A stretch of DNA of 38,475 nt from Candidatus Endomicrobium neocapritermitis (GTDB lineage Bacteria; Elusimicrobiota; Endomicrobiia; Endomicrobiales; Endomicrobiaceae). Location of the stretch: the NCBI GenBank assembly GCA_009778325.1, contig WRJZ01000028.1:1-38475 (forward strand), written 5' to 3'. Below the pieces are notes generated by a model that searched no databases, was not told where the DNA came from, and worked only from the letters and a program-made list of their open reading frames with translations. The first letter of the stretch is position 1, and the number at the start of each line of letters is the position of its first letter. A program made the position numbers and the translations under genes. This document shows, piece after piece, positions 1 to 9,700 of the stretch.

Positions 1-154
1 TTGCCGCTTTGCGGCAACATGATGTAATGTGTCCTTGTCTTTAATGTGTACGAAGTACATACAGCATTTCCGAAGGAAACATCATGCACGAAGTGCACAT
101 CATGTCCCGTAAGGGACACATCATTGCTTTAATGTCACTTTGTGACATTAAAGC
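1..154. repeat. Tandem array of six short hairpins after aroF
   Basis: Six perfect inverted repeats follow one another: 1-17 (TTGCCGC, loop TTT), 47-59 (TGTAC, loop GAA), 67-79 (TTTCC, loop GAA), 85-97 (TGCAC, loop GAA), 103-118 (TGTCCC, loop GTAA) and 126-154 (13-bp stem starting GCTTTAATG, loop TTT). Spacers repeat the word ACATCAT. The stop codon of aroF (148-150) lies in the right arm of the last and longest hairpin. None is followed by a clear U-tract in the aroF direction, so a simple intrinsic terminator is not obvious. The array may continue beyond the left edge. Confidence 0.8.
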
Positions 155-1167
155 AGTTCTCTCCCAACGGCCTTAGCAACCAAATCAAGCTCTTTCATAA
201 GCTTTGTAAACTGGTCTGGAAGCAGGCTTTGGGGGCCGTCTGAAAAAGCTTCTTCAGGTTTCGGGTGAACTTCTAAAATCAAAGCGTCAGCGCCAGCGGC
301 AATACACGCTTTTGCCATAGTGCCGACATGTTCTCTTATGCCTATTCCGTGCGAAGGGTCAAGCACAACGGGCAAATGAGTAAGCTTTTTTAATACGGGA
401 ACCGCGTTTAAATCCAGCGTAAATCTTGTTGAATCTTCGAAAGTTCTTATGCCTCTTTCGCAAATCATGACATTATAATTTCCCTGCGAAAGAATATATT
501 CGGCCGAAAGTAAAAGTTCTTTTATTGTTGTTGCCATGCCTCTTTTTAAAAGAACCGGCTTTTGCTGTTTTCCGGCTTCTTTGAGCAAATCGTAATTTTG
601 TATATTTCTCGCGCCGATCTGCACAATGTCGCAGTACTTTGAAACAAGTCCGACCTGTTCCGCGGACATTGCTTCGCTGATTGTCGGCATATGCAGTTTT
701 TCGCCGATTTCTTCAATGTATTTCAAACCTTTTTCGCCAAGACCCTGAAAAGCGTAAGGCGAACTTCTCGGCTTAAACGCTCCGCCTCTTAATATGTCCG
801 CGCCCGCGTCTTTTACGATTTTCGCCGTTTTAAACAGAATTTCTTTTGTTTCAATAGCGCAGGGGCCTGCCATAACGTGTATTTTTTTACCGCCGATTTC
901 AACATTGCGGCTGACTTTTATAACCGTGTCGTTTTTCTGAAACTCTCTTGACGCAAGCTTGTAAGGTTTTTGTATTTCGCTTATATTTTCAACGGCTTCC
1001 ATAGCCGCGAAAATATCGCTGTACTTTTCGGCATATTCCCCGATCATGCCGATAATCGTCATATCCTTTCCCTTGGATACGTGAGGCTTGTAGCCAAGCT
1101 TTTTTATCTTATCTATCACTAAATCAATTTCTTTTTTCTTAGCGCCTTTTTTAAGTGTTATTATCAT
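148..1167 (-). CDS. aroF: 3-deoxy-7-phosphoheptulonate (DAHP) synthase, ACT-like regulated type
   Basis: This enzyme condenses phosphoenolpyruvate and erythrose 4-phosphate to DAHP, the first step of the shikimate pathway, in the cytoplasm. At 339 residues it matches the Thermotoga-type enzyme with an N-terminal ferredoxin-like/ACT-like regulatory domain (about residues 1-70) and a TIM-barrel catalytic domain. Visible motifs are GPCAIE at 101-106, [15 protein letters not shown] at 128-142, and LDPSHGIG near the C-terminus, all typical of this family. The ATG at 1165-1167 has GGAG about 8 nt upstream. It is the last gene of pheA-hisC-aroF. The N-terminal domain suggests feedback control by aromatic amino acids, by analogy with the family. 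Its TAA stop is inside a 13-bp hairpin arm. Confidence 0.95.
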   Translation of the reverse strand: MIITLKKGAKKKEIDLVIDKIKKLGYKPHVSKGKDMTIIGMIGEYAEKYSDIFAAMEAVENISEIQKPYKLASREFQKNDTVIKVSRNVEIGGKKIHVMAGPCAIETKEILFKTAKIVKDAGADILRGGAFKPRSSPYAFQGLGEKGLKYIEEIGEKLHMPTISEAMSAEQVGLVSKYCDIVQIGARNIQNYDLLKEAGKQQKPVLLKRGMATTIKELLLSAEYILSQGNYNVMICERGIRTFEDSTRFTLDLNAVPVLKKLTHLPVVLDPSHGIGIREHVGTMAKACIAAGADALILEVHPKPEEAFSDGPQSLLPDQFTKLMKELDLVAKAVGRELL

Positions 1168-1189
1168 AAAATTTACTCCGTAAATTTTA

Positions 1190-1273
1190 GAAGCTCGGAA
1201 GTTTAGCAGCTCGGCAGCTCGGCAAAAACAAACACAGCTGCTCTGAGCTGCTGAGCTGCCGAACTTCTGCGCT
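1190..1273. repeat. O8-class composite palindrome (aroF-hisC gap)
   Basis: The left arm (about 1190-1224) is built from 8-bp words such as GCTCGGCA. The right arm (about 1235-1270) is built from the complementary words GCTGCTGA and GCTGCCGA. A short A-rich core (AAAAACAAACAC) separates them. The arms pair imperfectly. This is the only content of the gap between hisC and the aroF ribosome binding site. It carries no open reading frame and no clear promoter. Confidence 0.7.
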
Positions 1274-2401
1274 TCATTTTTTAATTATCTTCTTCAGCTT
1301 CTTTATAAACATCTCATTTTCTTTATGCAGCCCTACGGTAACTCTTACCCAGTCGTAAAGCTGGTATTCGTCCATGGCCCTTGTTATCACGCCTTCTTTA
1401 AGCATAAGCGGAAAAAACTCTTTCCCTTTAAGCGGCGAAACGTTAAACAGGATAAAATTTCCCGCCGATTCGACATATTTAACGCCGAGCTTTTTAAATT
1501 CTTTGTACATATACGCTTTTTCTTTCTTCATCAGCGTTTGGCCTTTTTTAACCTGCTCTTTATCTTTCAAACTTGCCGTCGCGGCGACCTGCGCCATAAT
1601 GTTGACGTTAAAAGGGGGCCTCATCCTTTCTATGTAATCTACAACGCATGTATCCGCGAAACCGTAGCCTACTCTCAGACCGGCCAGTCCGTAAATTTTC
1701 GAAAAAGTTCTGAAAACTATCAGATTAGGATTATCCTTCAAAAATTCTAATCCGTCGGGATAATTTTTCTCGGTTGACGCGTATTCAAAGTAAGCTTCGT
1801 CAATAATCACTAAAGGTTTCACTCCTAATTTATTCATCGGAAGAGCCTTCAAAAACTCTGAAATCTCTTTCTTTGTATTATACGTGCCAGTAGGATTATT
1901 CGGATTTGTTATAAAGACCGCTTTTGTTTTTTTTGTGCAGGCTTTTGCCATTGCCTTCAAGTCGTGCGTAAATCCGTTTTTCATTGGCACAACCACGGCT
2001 TTAGAGCCCATAAGCTGCACCGCCATACCATATCTTATAAATGCGTGCTTTGATATTACTATTTCATCTTCCCGATTAAAGAACAGTTTGGCAAGCAGTT
2101 CTATAATCTCGTCTCCGCCTGCGGCAGTAAATATATTCCCGGTTGGGAACCGGTATCGCTCGGACAAAGCTTTTTTAAGTTCGTATGAGTTTGAATCCGG
2201 ATAGAAAAATATTTTATTTAAATTATCTTTTATCGCCCTAATCGCCTTTTTTGACGGGCCGAGCGGATTTTCGTTTGAAGCAAGTTTTACTACCTTTTTA
2301 AGCCCGAGCTCTCTTTTTATGGTTTCAACCGGTTTTCCGGCAATATAAGGTTCAAAGCATTTGCAGCTAGGTCTGATTATTTTTGTTATTTTGTCTTTCA
2401 T
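1274..2401 (-). CDS. hisC: HisC-family aminotransferase (histidinol-phosphate or aromatic aminotransferase)
   Basis: A class I/II fold PLP aminotransferase of 375 residues, normal for HisC. Motifs include [10 protein letters not shown] at 41-50, NPNNPTGTY at 166-174, DEAYFEY at 201-207 and the PLP-binding lysine K235 in [13 protein letters not shown]. HisC converts imidazole-acetol phosphate and glutamate to histidinol phosphate, but family members also transaminate prephenate or phenylpyruvate. The gene lies between pheA and aroF with no other his gene in view. Its main role is therefore probably the last step of phenylalanine and tyrosine synthesis, perhaps with histidine as well. That is inference from context. 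The start is ATG at 2399-2401. Both flanking gaps hold palindromic elements. Confidence 0.85.
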   Translation of the reverse strand: MKDKITKIIRPSCKCFEPYIAGKPVETIKRELGLKKVVKLASNENPLGPSKKAIRAIKDNLNKIFFYPDSNSYELKKALSERYRFPTGNIFTAAGGDEIIELLAKLFFNREDEIVISKHAFIRYGMAVQLMGSKAVVVPMKNGFTHDLKAMAKACTKKTKAVFITNPNNPTGTYNTKKEISEFLKALPMNKLGVKPLVIIDEAYFEYASTEKNYPDGLEFLKDNPNLIVFRTFSKIYGLAGLRVGYGFADTCVVDYIERMRPPFNVNIMAQVAATASLKDKEQVKKGQTLMKKEKAYMYKEFKKLGVKYVESAGNFILFNVSPLKGKEFFPLMLKEGVITRAMDEYQLYDWVRVTVGLHKENEMFIKKLKKIIKK

Positions 2402-2417
2402 TTTTATTCCCCCGTAT

Positions 2418-2548
2418 CAATTAACAATTAACAAATAACAGTGAACAATGTCGGAGTTTCGCAAGCTTGCGAAACATATTAAACAGGTTTTCGCTTTGCG
2501 AAAACACAACAATTGTTATTTGTTAATTATTAATTGTTACTTGCCTTG
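2418..2548. repeat. H7-class composite palindrome (hisC-pheA gap)
   Basis: The outer arms at 2418-2439 and 2515-2536 pair over 21 of 22 positions and are made of 7-bp words (CAATTAA, CAAATAA). Between them are two hairpins: 2456-2475, the 20-bp palindrome GTTTCGCAAGCTTGCGAAAC, and 2487-2505, GTTTTCGC/GCGAAAAC with loop TTT. The inner flank AATGTCGGAG and the linker ATATTAAACAG match the reverse complement of the element at 33131-33258. The pheA stop codon lies at the edge of the element, where AGCAATTAAC is read Ser-Asn-stop. Confidence 0.85.
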
Positions 2549-3619
2549 TTAATTGCTTTTCGGATATGAACCCAAAACTTTCACATACACGCAATTATTT
2601 TTTAACTCTTCAAGCGCCTTTATAACTTTTTTATCAAGGCTGTGTCCTTCCAAATCGGCAAAAAACACATACTCCCAAGCTTTCTTTTTTGTCGGTCTGG
2701 ATTCAATTCTCGTTAAATTTATTTTATATCTGTTAAATATTCCCAAAAGGTTATACAGCATACCGACTCTGTCTTTTCCCATAAATACAATGCTTGTTTT
2801 ATCATTGCCTGTCGGACATGTGTTAATTTTTCCTATAACCAAAAACCTTGTATAGTTTTGCCTGCCGTCCTGTATTCCTTTTTGCAAAACATATAACTTA
2901 TATATTTTTGAAGCGGCCTCCGAAGCTATTGCCGCCGCATAAGTTTCCTTTGACGCATTCTTTGCGGCTTCCGCGGTTGAAGCAGTTGAAACAAGCTCGG
3001 CGTCGGGATAATGCTTTCCGAGCCACACGCTGCACTGGGCAATCGCGTGAGGATGCGAATAAATCCTTGTTATTTTCACTTTAGGGTCTTTAACCAAAAA
3101 GCACTGCTCTATTTTTAAGCTTATTTCGCCGCATATATACACATCCGTATCGACAAGCATATCAAGCGTGGCGTTTACGGAACCTTCATTTGAATTTTCA
3201 ATAGGCACGACTCCGAAATTCGTCCTTTCGCTTTCAACTTCTTTAAGCACTTCTATCGGAGTGGAACACGGTATAAAAAAATCCGAAGAACCGAACTTTT
3301 TTATTGCTGCCTGATGAGTAAACGTCGCCCATGGCCCCAAGAACGCTATTTTTGCCGGCGCTTCAGCATTTCTGCACGCGCTTATAATTTCAGTGTAAAT
3401 ATTATTAAGCGCTTCATCGCTTAAAACCCCGCCTTTGCAGGCGGCAAAAACATTTTTCAAAACTTCTTTTTCACGCGAAGGAACATAAAACGCCGCTCCG
3501 GAAATTCCTTTCGACTTGCCTGCTTCCAAAGCAAGCTTTGCTCTTTTATTTATAAGTTTGACTATTTCCGTATCAACCTTATCTATGATTTTTCTTGTTT
3601 CCGAAATATTTTTTGCCAT
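2549..3619 (-). CDS. pheA: Bifunctional chorismate mutase / prephenate dehydratase (P-protein)
   Basis: The protein turns chorismate into prephenate and then phenylpyruvate, the committed branch to phenylalanine. The 356 residues split into an AroQ-type chorismate mutase helix bundle (about 1-82), a prephenate dehydratase domain (about 90-268) and a C-terminal ACT domain (about 274-352). Dehydratase motifs include FLGPWATFTHQAA near 93-105, NSNEGSV at 142-148 and the catalytic TRF at 257-259. The ACT domain has the phenylalanine-binding ESRP motif at 306-309, so feedback inhibition by phenylalanine is expected from family knowledge. It is the first gene of pheA-hisC-aroF and has a recognisable promoter upstream. 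The start is ATG at 3617-3619 with AAGGA upstream. The last two residues and the stop come from the edge of a palindromic element. Confidence 0.95.
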   Translation of the reverse strand: MAKNISETRKIIDKVDTEIVKLINKRAKLALEAGKSKGISGAAFYVPSREKEVLKNVFAACKGGVLSDEALNNIYTEIISACRNAEAPAKIAFLGPWATFTHQAAIKKFGSSDFFIPCSTPIEVLKEVESERTNFGVVPIENSNEGSVNATLDMLVDTDVYICGEISLKIEQCFLVKDPKVKITRIYSHPHAIAQCSVWLGKHYPDAELVSTASTAEAAKNASKETYAAAIASEAASKIYKLYVLQKGIQDGRQNYTRFLVIGKINTCPTGNDKTSIVFMGKDRVGMLYNLLGIFNRYKINLTRIESRPTKKKAWEYVFFADLEGHSLDKKVIKALEELKNNCVYVKVLGSYPKSN

Positions 3620-3652
3620 AATGCGTTCCTTTTTACAAAGTCAATAAAAAAC

Positions 3653-3672
3653 CAGCCCTCTTTTAAGGGCTG
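3653..3672 (-). terminator. Hairpin with U6 tract between the giant gene and pheA
   Basis: On the minus strand CAGCCCT pairs with AGGGCTG around a 6-nt loop and is followed by GGTTTTTTATTG, the form of an intrinsic terminator. It lies about 125 nt after the giant gene's stop and would end that transcript. It also sits at the predicted start of the pheA transcript, so it could instead form a protective 5-prime stem-loop. Confidence 0.6.
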
Positions 3673-3677
3673 ATTAA

Positions 3678-3707
3678 ATTATACCAAAGTTATATATTTT
3701 AAAGCAA
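3678..3707 (-). promoter_or_regulatory. Promoter for pheA-hisC-aroF
   Basis: On the minus strand TTGCTT, an 18-nt spacer and TATAAT (plus-strand 3678-3683) are present, with TGG directly before the -10 (TGGTATAAT). The same nonamer precedes queF. The predicted transcript start is near 3671, about 50 nt before the pheA ATG. Confidence 0.6.
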
Positions 3708-3797
3708 AAAAATTATGAGGCAGACGGCGCATTTTTGCAAAACATTGCTCTTAACAGGCCGGCCTTCCGTTTTCCCGCGGAATATTACTCCTGTCAT

Positions 3798-6700
3798 TTA
3801 CGCGGCCGCCAACAGAGGCTTAAGTTCTCTCACGTCAAACTGAGCTGCACTGTTATTGTCTACGTCTATATTTAATCTTTCTTTGGCTAGCGCAGGTATC
3901 AGTTCTATTATTGCGCTTAAAGCTATATTATCTTCCTTCTCAAAAGCGCTTTCCGCAAGGTCATTAATTGTTTTCTTCAAAGCTGCCTGCAAATCACCGG
4001 CGACTTGTTTTTCAAAAACTTCACCTTTCATTCTAGGATATTTACCGTGAGTTTTTTCTTTTTCATTTTTTCTAAAGATATCAGAAAAAGTATTGTGCCC
4101 GTCGTCAGCAACTCTATCTTTTTCGGGTAATAGCTGCATAAGCGTATTGACGTCGGCAACTCTCTCTTTTCCGTATAGCAGCTGCAGTCTAAGCGCCTGC
4201 CCCAGCTGTTTTTCCAAAGTTTTGTTTGCAATATCTCTGGTCTCGCCCATAGTTTTACAAACAAGCAGTTTTTCAAATATTCCTTCAAGATAAGCTTTTT
4301 GCAAAGCCGCAACTTCCGCTTTATCAGCTTTCTGCGAAATATCTCTTAAATATGTATTTACGGAATATACGGCAGGCAGAGAAGTTATAACAGCTTCAAC
4401 ATTGTTTGCCCGAAGAAGTTTAATAAGCCTTGCGATTTCCTGCTCGTCAATTTTTTCAAATGCCTTAAAATTGTCCCTTCTAAGATTATACGCGGAGTTT
4501 TTCACGGTATTTTCATTCTTCTCACCGATAATTCTGGCGTCAACCGGTTTAAGCAATTGCGAAATGCCTATTCTGTCCAATATCGATGATCTGGAACCGC
4601 CGTCAATTGTTTTGACAATTTCACTGTTATTAAAAATTTTTATATCTTTCGTTTCACGTAACGCACTAATAAGCTTTTCGGCGTCTAAATATCCTTCGGT
4701 TAAATATTCTTTTTCTTTGATGACAGAAGCATTTGTTTCGCTTGCCAGCGCGAAATCATGTATAGCAAGGCTTTCTTTAGATTCTTCTTTAGATTTATTG
4801 TACAGCACTCCGTCAAAACCTGCGCTTCTGTAATCATTCTTAGCAGCAGAATCAACGTTCCGGCTAATATCTCTATGGTCTGCTATTATTTTTATACCGC
4901 TTGCGCGCACCGCGCTGAAAAACTCTTTAATTTTGTCTTTGTCATCTCTGAATTTCTTTTTAATAGCATTATAAGCATCGTAAGAAAGGATTATCTGCCC
5001 GTTTCCTATTTTCTGGAAATTCTCCAGAACCTTGTATAATTTTTCAGCAGTCTTAACATCATCCAAAAAGTAATATATATTCTCAATCATGGCCATTGTA
5101 TCTGCATCTGCAATATCCCTGATTCCTGTCATAAAATCATCAATGGCGTCTTGATTACGCTGCGCATCCTCTGGAGTTAATTTGATCCTTACGATTCCAC
5201 CTTCATAATTAAACGAAGTTTCTTTAGCTTCAGCGTCTGTCTCAACATTAAACCATCTTACCGCAGACTTCGCGTCTACTCTCTTGCCGGTAGCTTTCTG
5301 CACAAGCCTTGAAAGTTCGCGCTGTACTTTTTGATTGTCTTGCACAGCGCTTTCTATTTCTTTTAAATCGGCATTTTCCGCAAAAATTATGATACGGTTT
5401 TCCGCAGAGCCCAGCCAAACGCTCTTTTCGTTTTTTTCTATTTTGACACCCATATTTTTGAATTTAAACGCGATTTTATCCGAAGGCATTTTGTTTGTCA
5501 TCAAAATCTCAACTATTGCCTCATCGCCTTTTTCTATTATCCCGCGCGCATTCATCTGCTCTGATGTAATTTCATTTTCCGTAAAACTATAATACACGCT
5601 TATCCTTTTAATTACATCTTTTCCGCGCGTACCCGCTGCTCTTCTTGCCGGCGGAAGCCCAAGTTTAGAGTCGGCTATTTCCGGCATTTTTCCTGAAACC
5701 ATATATATTCCCGAATTTTTCAGCATTCCAAAAAACGATTTATCGGATTTCTGCAGTTTCTGTTGCTGCGCATATGCTTTTTTCTCCAATTCGGCTTGTT
5801 CAGACGCTTTTAACACGGCTGTTTTTATTTGATTATCTCCGGAAGAATCCATGCCGAACACTTCAACATCAGTGTATTTATAATCTCCAAAACGATTTGC
5901 ATAACTGCTTCGGCTCGTCAACACCGCTTCATTATCATCCATATAATATCTCACGACTATGTCGTCTTTAATAATATCGCCTCTTGCGTTTACGGGATTT
6001 TCTATTAAATTATCTTCGATAATTTGCCTTACTACAGATTTTAATCCGTCAAGAGTCAAACCCGCGGTTCGGATTGTAAAATCGTTTAAAGGCATATCGG
6101 CAATTTTTGGCATATCGTTTTCATTGACAATAGAATCGAGCTTATTTATAATATCAATGCTCCGCAAGGAGCTGCTCCGGGCGGGAGTGGGCTTGGAATC
6201 AAGGTCACTTAACATACCCCGGAGCTTTTCTTTGTCCATTAATTCCATTGAATAAATTTTATGCCCTTCGGTTTCTTTCAAGGTTATATACGCATAACAG
6301 GTTTGTCCTGATATTTTTAAAGGTGATACAAAGCGTTTTATAGAATCTATACCGCTTTTTTTATCTCTGTCAGGCCTTGTTTCCGCAAGAACAGCCTGTT
6401 TAAATAATTTATCTATCACGGACACGGCGGCATAATGAGCTTCTCTTGTAAAACCGTTTTCCTTGCTCTTTTCTACGGCGGCATTGCTGACAAGCTTATT
6501 TCTTTGATTTGTAGCCACTGTCGCCTCGATACCAGTCTCGCCGTTTACCAACTTTTTGTTGAACATATTTTTCTCAATGGCTTTCTCGGCTTCTGTCTTG
6601 GTTTTTACCGCGATTGTCTCGACAAATCCCCACCGTTTAATCGACTCCGGCAAAGCGGTTTGCGATAATTTTTCCAAAAATTCGTCCGCGGCATTCTTCA

Positions 6701-9700
6701 TAGAAAGCGCCGGAAAATCGCGCCTGTTATTAATATTCAATTGCGCTATTTCCCCGTCAGTCATCCGCCTTTGCGCAACAGCGTAGCTCGGATGCGCAAA
6801 AAGTGGGCTTGCCGCTGCATCCGTCAAATCAGAAAACGCCAAAGAAAAAAACATAGCCGCAGTTACAACCGCAGTCATAATTATTGATTTGGGAGTTTTA
6901 GCTCCAGTTTTAGTTTCGGAAAAGTCGAGTTTCGCATTTTGCCCTGTAACAGGTGCAGATGTTTTAAAGTCACCTAAAAACATTTTATTTTTTTCAAAAA
7001 AGCCATCAATATCTTTTAAGCCTTCTCTGCGGAAATTCCAAAGTTTCATATCTTTTTTTATACGGTTAAACTTATTTTCTGCTTCTGCCGGCTCATAATT
7101 GTCTGATTCGCAAAAGCTATTATATTCATTTATCAATGTTTCAATTTCATCTTTGACGCCTCTGTCCAAAAAAAGAATTTTGAAGATCCGTGCCGCTTGA
7201 GAACTTTTTCTTTCCGGAACTACTTCCGAAACTCTAAGCGCTTCATTTCCTTCATAGTATGTTTGTTGGCTTATAGAAATGTGTATCAACTTTGATCCGA
7301 CGTAGAAAAATATATTGCCTATCCATGCTTTTTTGTTAACTTCAAAAACTATATCTTTTTTAAAATTTCCATCACGCATCAGCTTAACGGTTTCGCTAAT
7401 CTGCATTTTTTCTCTTGCTAAACCTCTTATGGGGAAATCTGATTTTTTGCCTGATGCCGCTAACGACGCCGCAGATTCAAAATCGTGGGAAATATAATTG
7501 AGCGCATTTTCAATATATGCCTGTATGGTGCCGGTGCCGACAGCATATGCACGCTCGGATTCGACAGTTTCGTCGCCTAACTGAGCCAGAGCAAATTGTT
7601 GCATTTGCCGTTCCCGCAGAGCAGCCGGAACAAACACTATATTGTCGCCTTCAATTTCGAGTTTAGGATTTTTCAAAATATAAACAACATTTTTAACAAC
7701 TTCCATCCTGTCGGCATAACCGAAATCTTTTTTGAAAATTATGCCGTAAAAACCAACAATATCTTTCTGCTTGCCATTATCGTGGATTTTTATATTAGAA
7801 GTATTTTGCAATTGGAATTGTCTGTCAAATATTACATTCATCACATAGCTCAACATAACAGGGCGGCCGTCTATAGTTGTAATTTCTATGTCTTTCTTTT
7901 CATCATCAAAGTCCTCTTCCGCAAATATTCCTGCGTCAACCAATATTCTTTTCAGCTGTTCCCATCCGCTATAGGTTTGTATATGCCACAAAAATTTGCC
8001 GTCTCTTCCCTGTACAAGTTGATCGATATATATTTGAATTTGCCGAAATAAGTTATTTTCCGGAATAAGTAAACGGTTTATCGCTGAGGGATTGTTTTGA
8101 AAATATTTCAACATCGGCATAAAAGATCGATGATCCACAGATTGACTAGCCTGACGGCTTTCGACATCAAGCGGCAACCCGGGGTTTACTTCTTGCTCTA
8201 TAACAGATGCAGACGTAAAGTTACTTAAAAAATTTTTATTTTTTTCAAAAAAATCATTTATGCCGGAGTCTAATTCTTTTATGCCTTCTCTGCGGGAATT
8301 CCAAAGTTCCATATCTTTTTTTATGCGGTTAAACTTATTTTCTGCTGCTGCCGGCTCATAATCGTCTGATTCGCAAAAGCTATTATATTTGCTTATCAAT
8401 ATTTCAATTTCATTTTTGACACCGCTGCCCAGAAAAAGGGTATTGAAAACCTGTGCGGCTTTTTCAGCTCTTAGTACGTTTGATATATCAAACATACTTA
8501 CTGTTGCAGCTCTTAATACTTTACTTCCTTCATAATACATCTCTTTATTTGTGTCTATAAGAATATATGCTAAAGCTGGTCCGGCATAAAAAAATATCTC
8601 GCCTATCCCGGTATTTTTGTTAACTTCAAAAACCGTACCTTTTTTTAAATTTTCATACCGCATCAGCTTAATGGTTTCGTTAAGCTGCGCTTTTTTTCTC
8701 AAAAAACCTCTTACAGGAATTCCTGATTTTCTGCCTGTCACACGCACAAGTTCAATATCGTGCGACACATAATGGAGCGCATTTTCAATATATGCCTGTA
8801 TAGTGCCGGTGTCGATAGCATATGCCCGCTCGGATTCAACAGCTTCGCCGCCTAACTGAGCCAAAGCAAAGGTTTGCAGTTGCCGTTCCCGCAGAGAAGC
8901 CGGAACAAACGCTATACTTTCACCTTCAACTTCGAGTTTGGGGTTTTTCAAAATATCAACAACATCTTTCACTACTTCCAGCCTGTCGGCATAACCGGGG
9001 TCTTTTTTGAAAATTATGCCGTAAAAATCAACAATATTCTCATACTTCCCGTTATCGGAGACTTTTATATTGGAAATATTTTGCAATTGGAATTGTCTGT
9101 CAAATATTACATTCATCACGTAGCTCAACATAACAGGCCTTCCGTCTATAGTTGTAATTTCTACGTCTTTATTTTCATTATCAAAGTCTCCTTCTTTAAA
9201 TAATCCGGCGTCAACCAATGTTTTTTTCAGTTTTTCCCAGCCATCATTAGTTCGCATATACTCCAAAAATTTGCCGTCTGTTTTTGATTTAATCTGAACG
9301 ATATATTCTTGAATTTGCTGCTGTAGCTCTTCATAATCTTTTCCTTGAATAAAAAATTTATCTATTTTGGAAGGAGTTCTTTTCAAATCTTCCAGCATAG
9401 GTATGAAAGATTGATGAGGAAGAGAGTGAGGAAGTTGGTCGCTTTCATCGCTTCCAAGCTCAAGCTTTGCCCATGATTTTGTAACATTATGATAAGCATG
9501 TCTTGCCATGTTGAAAATAAAAGTTGTTCCGGCAACAGCCATAACGGCCGCAAATACCGAAGTTCCGGCAAAAAACATTATCAGCCCTAAGACAGAACCG
9601 GCTGAAAATCCGTTAAGCGTAGCTTTTTTTATTGCTTCCGCTCCTTTTAATCTCTCCCGATAAATATACCCATACTTGTTTGGATTGTTTATGCCCTTAG

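Noticed and set aside
1-154. CRISPR array
   Set aside because: The hairpins differ in sequence and spacing; there are no identical direct repeats of 24-40 bp with unique spacers and no cas genes.
3620-3700. T-box or phenylalanine leader-peptide attenuator before pheA
   Set aside because: The 50-nt leader has one hairpin only, no run of Phe codons and no T-box consensus.
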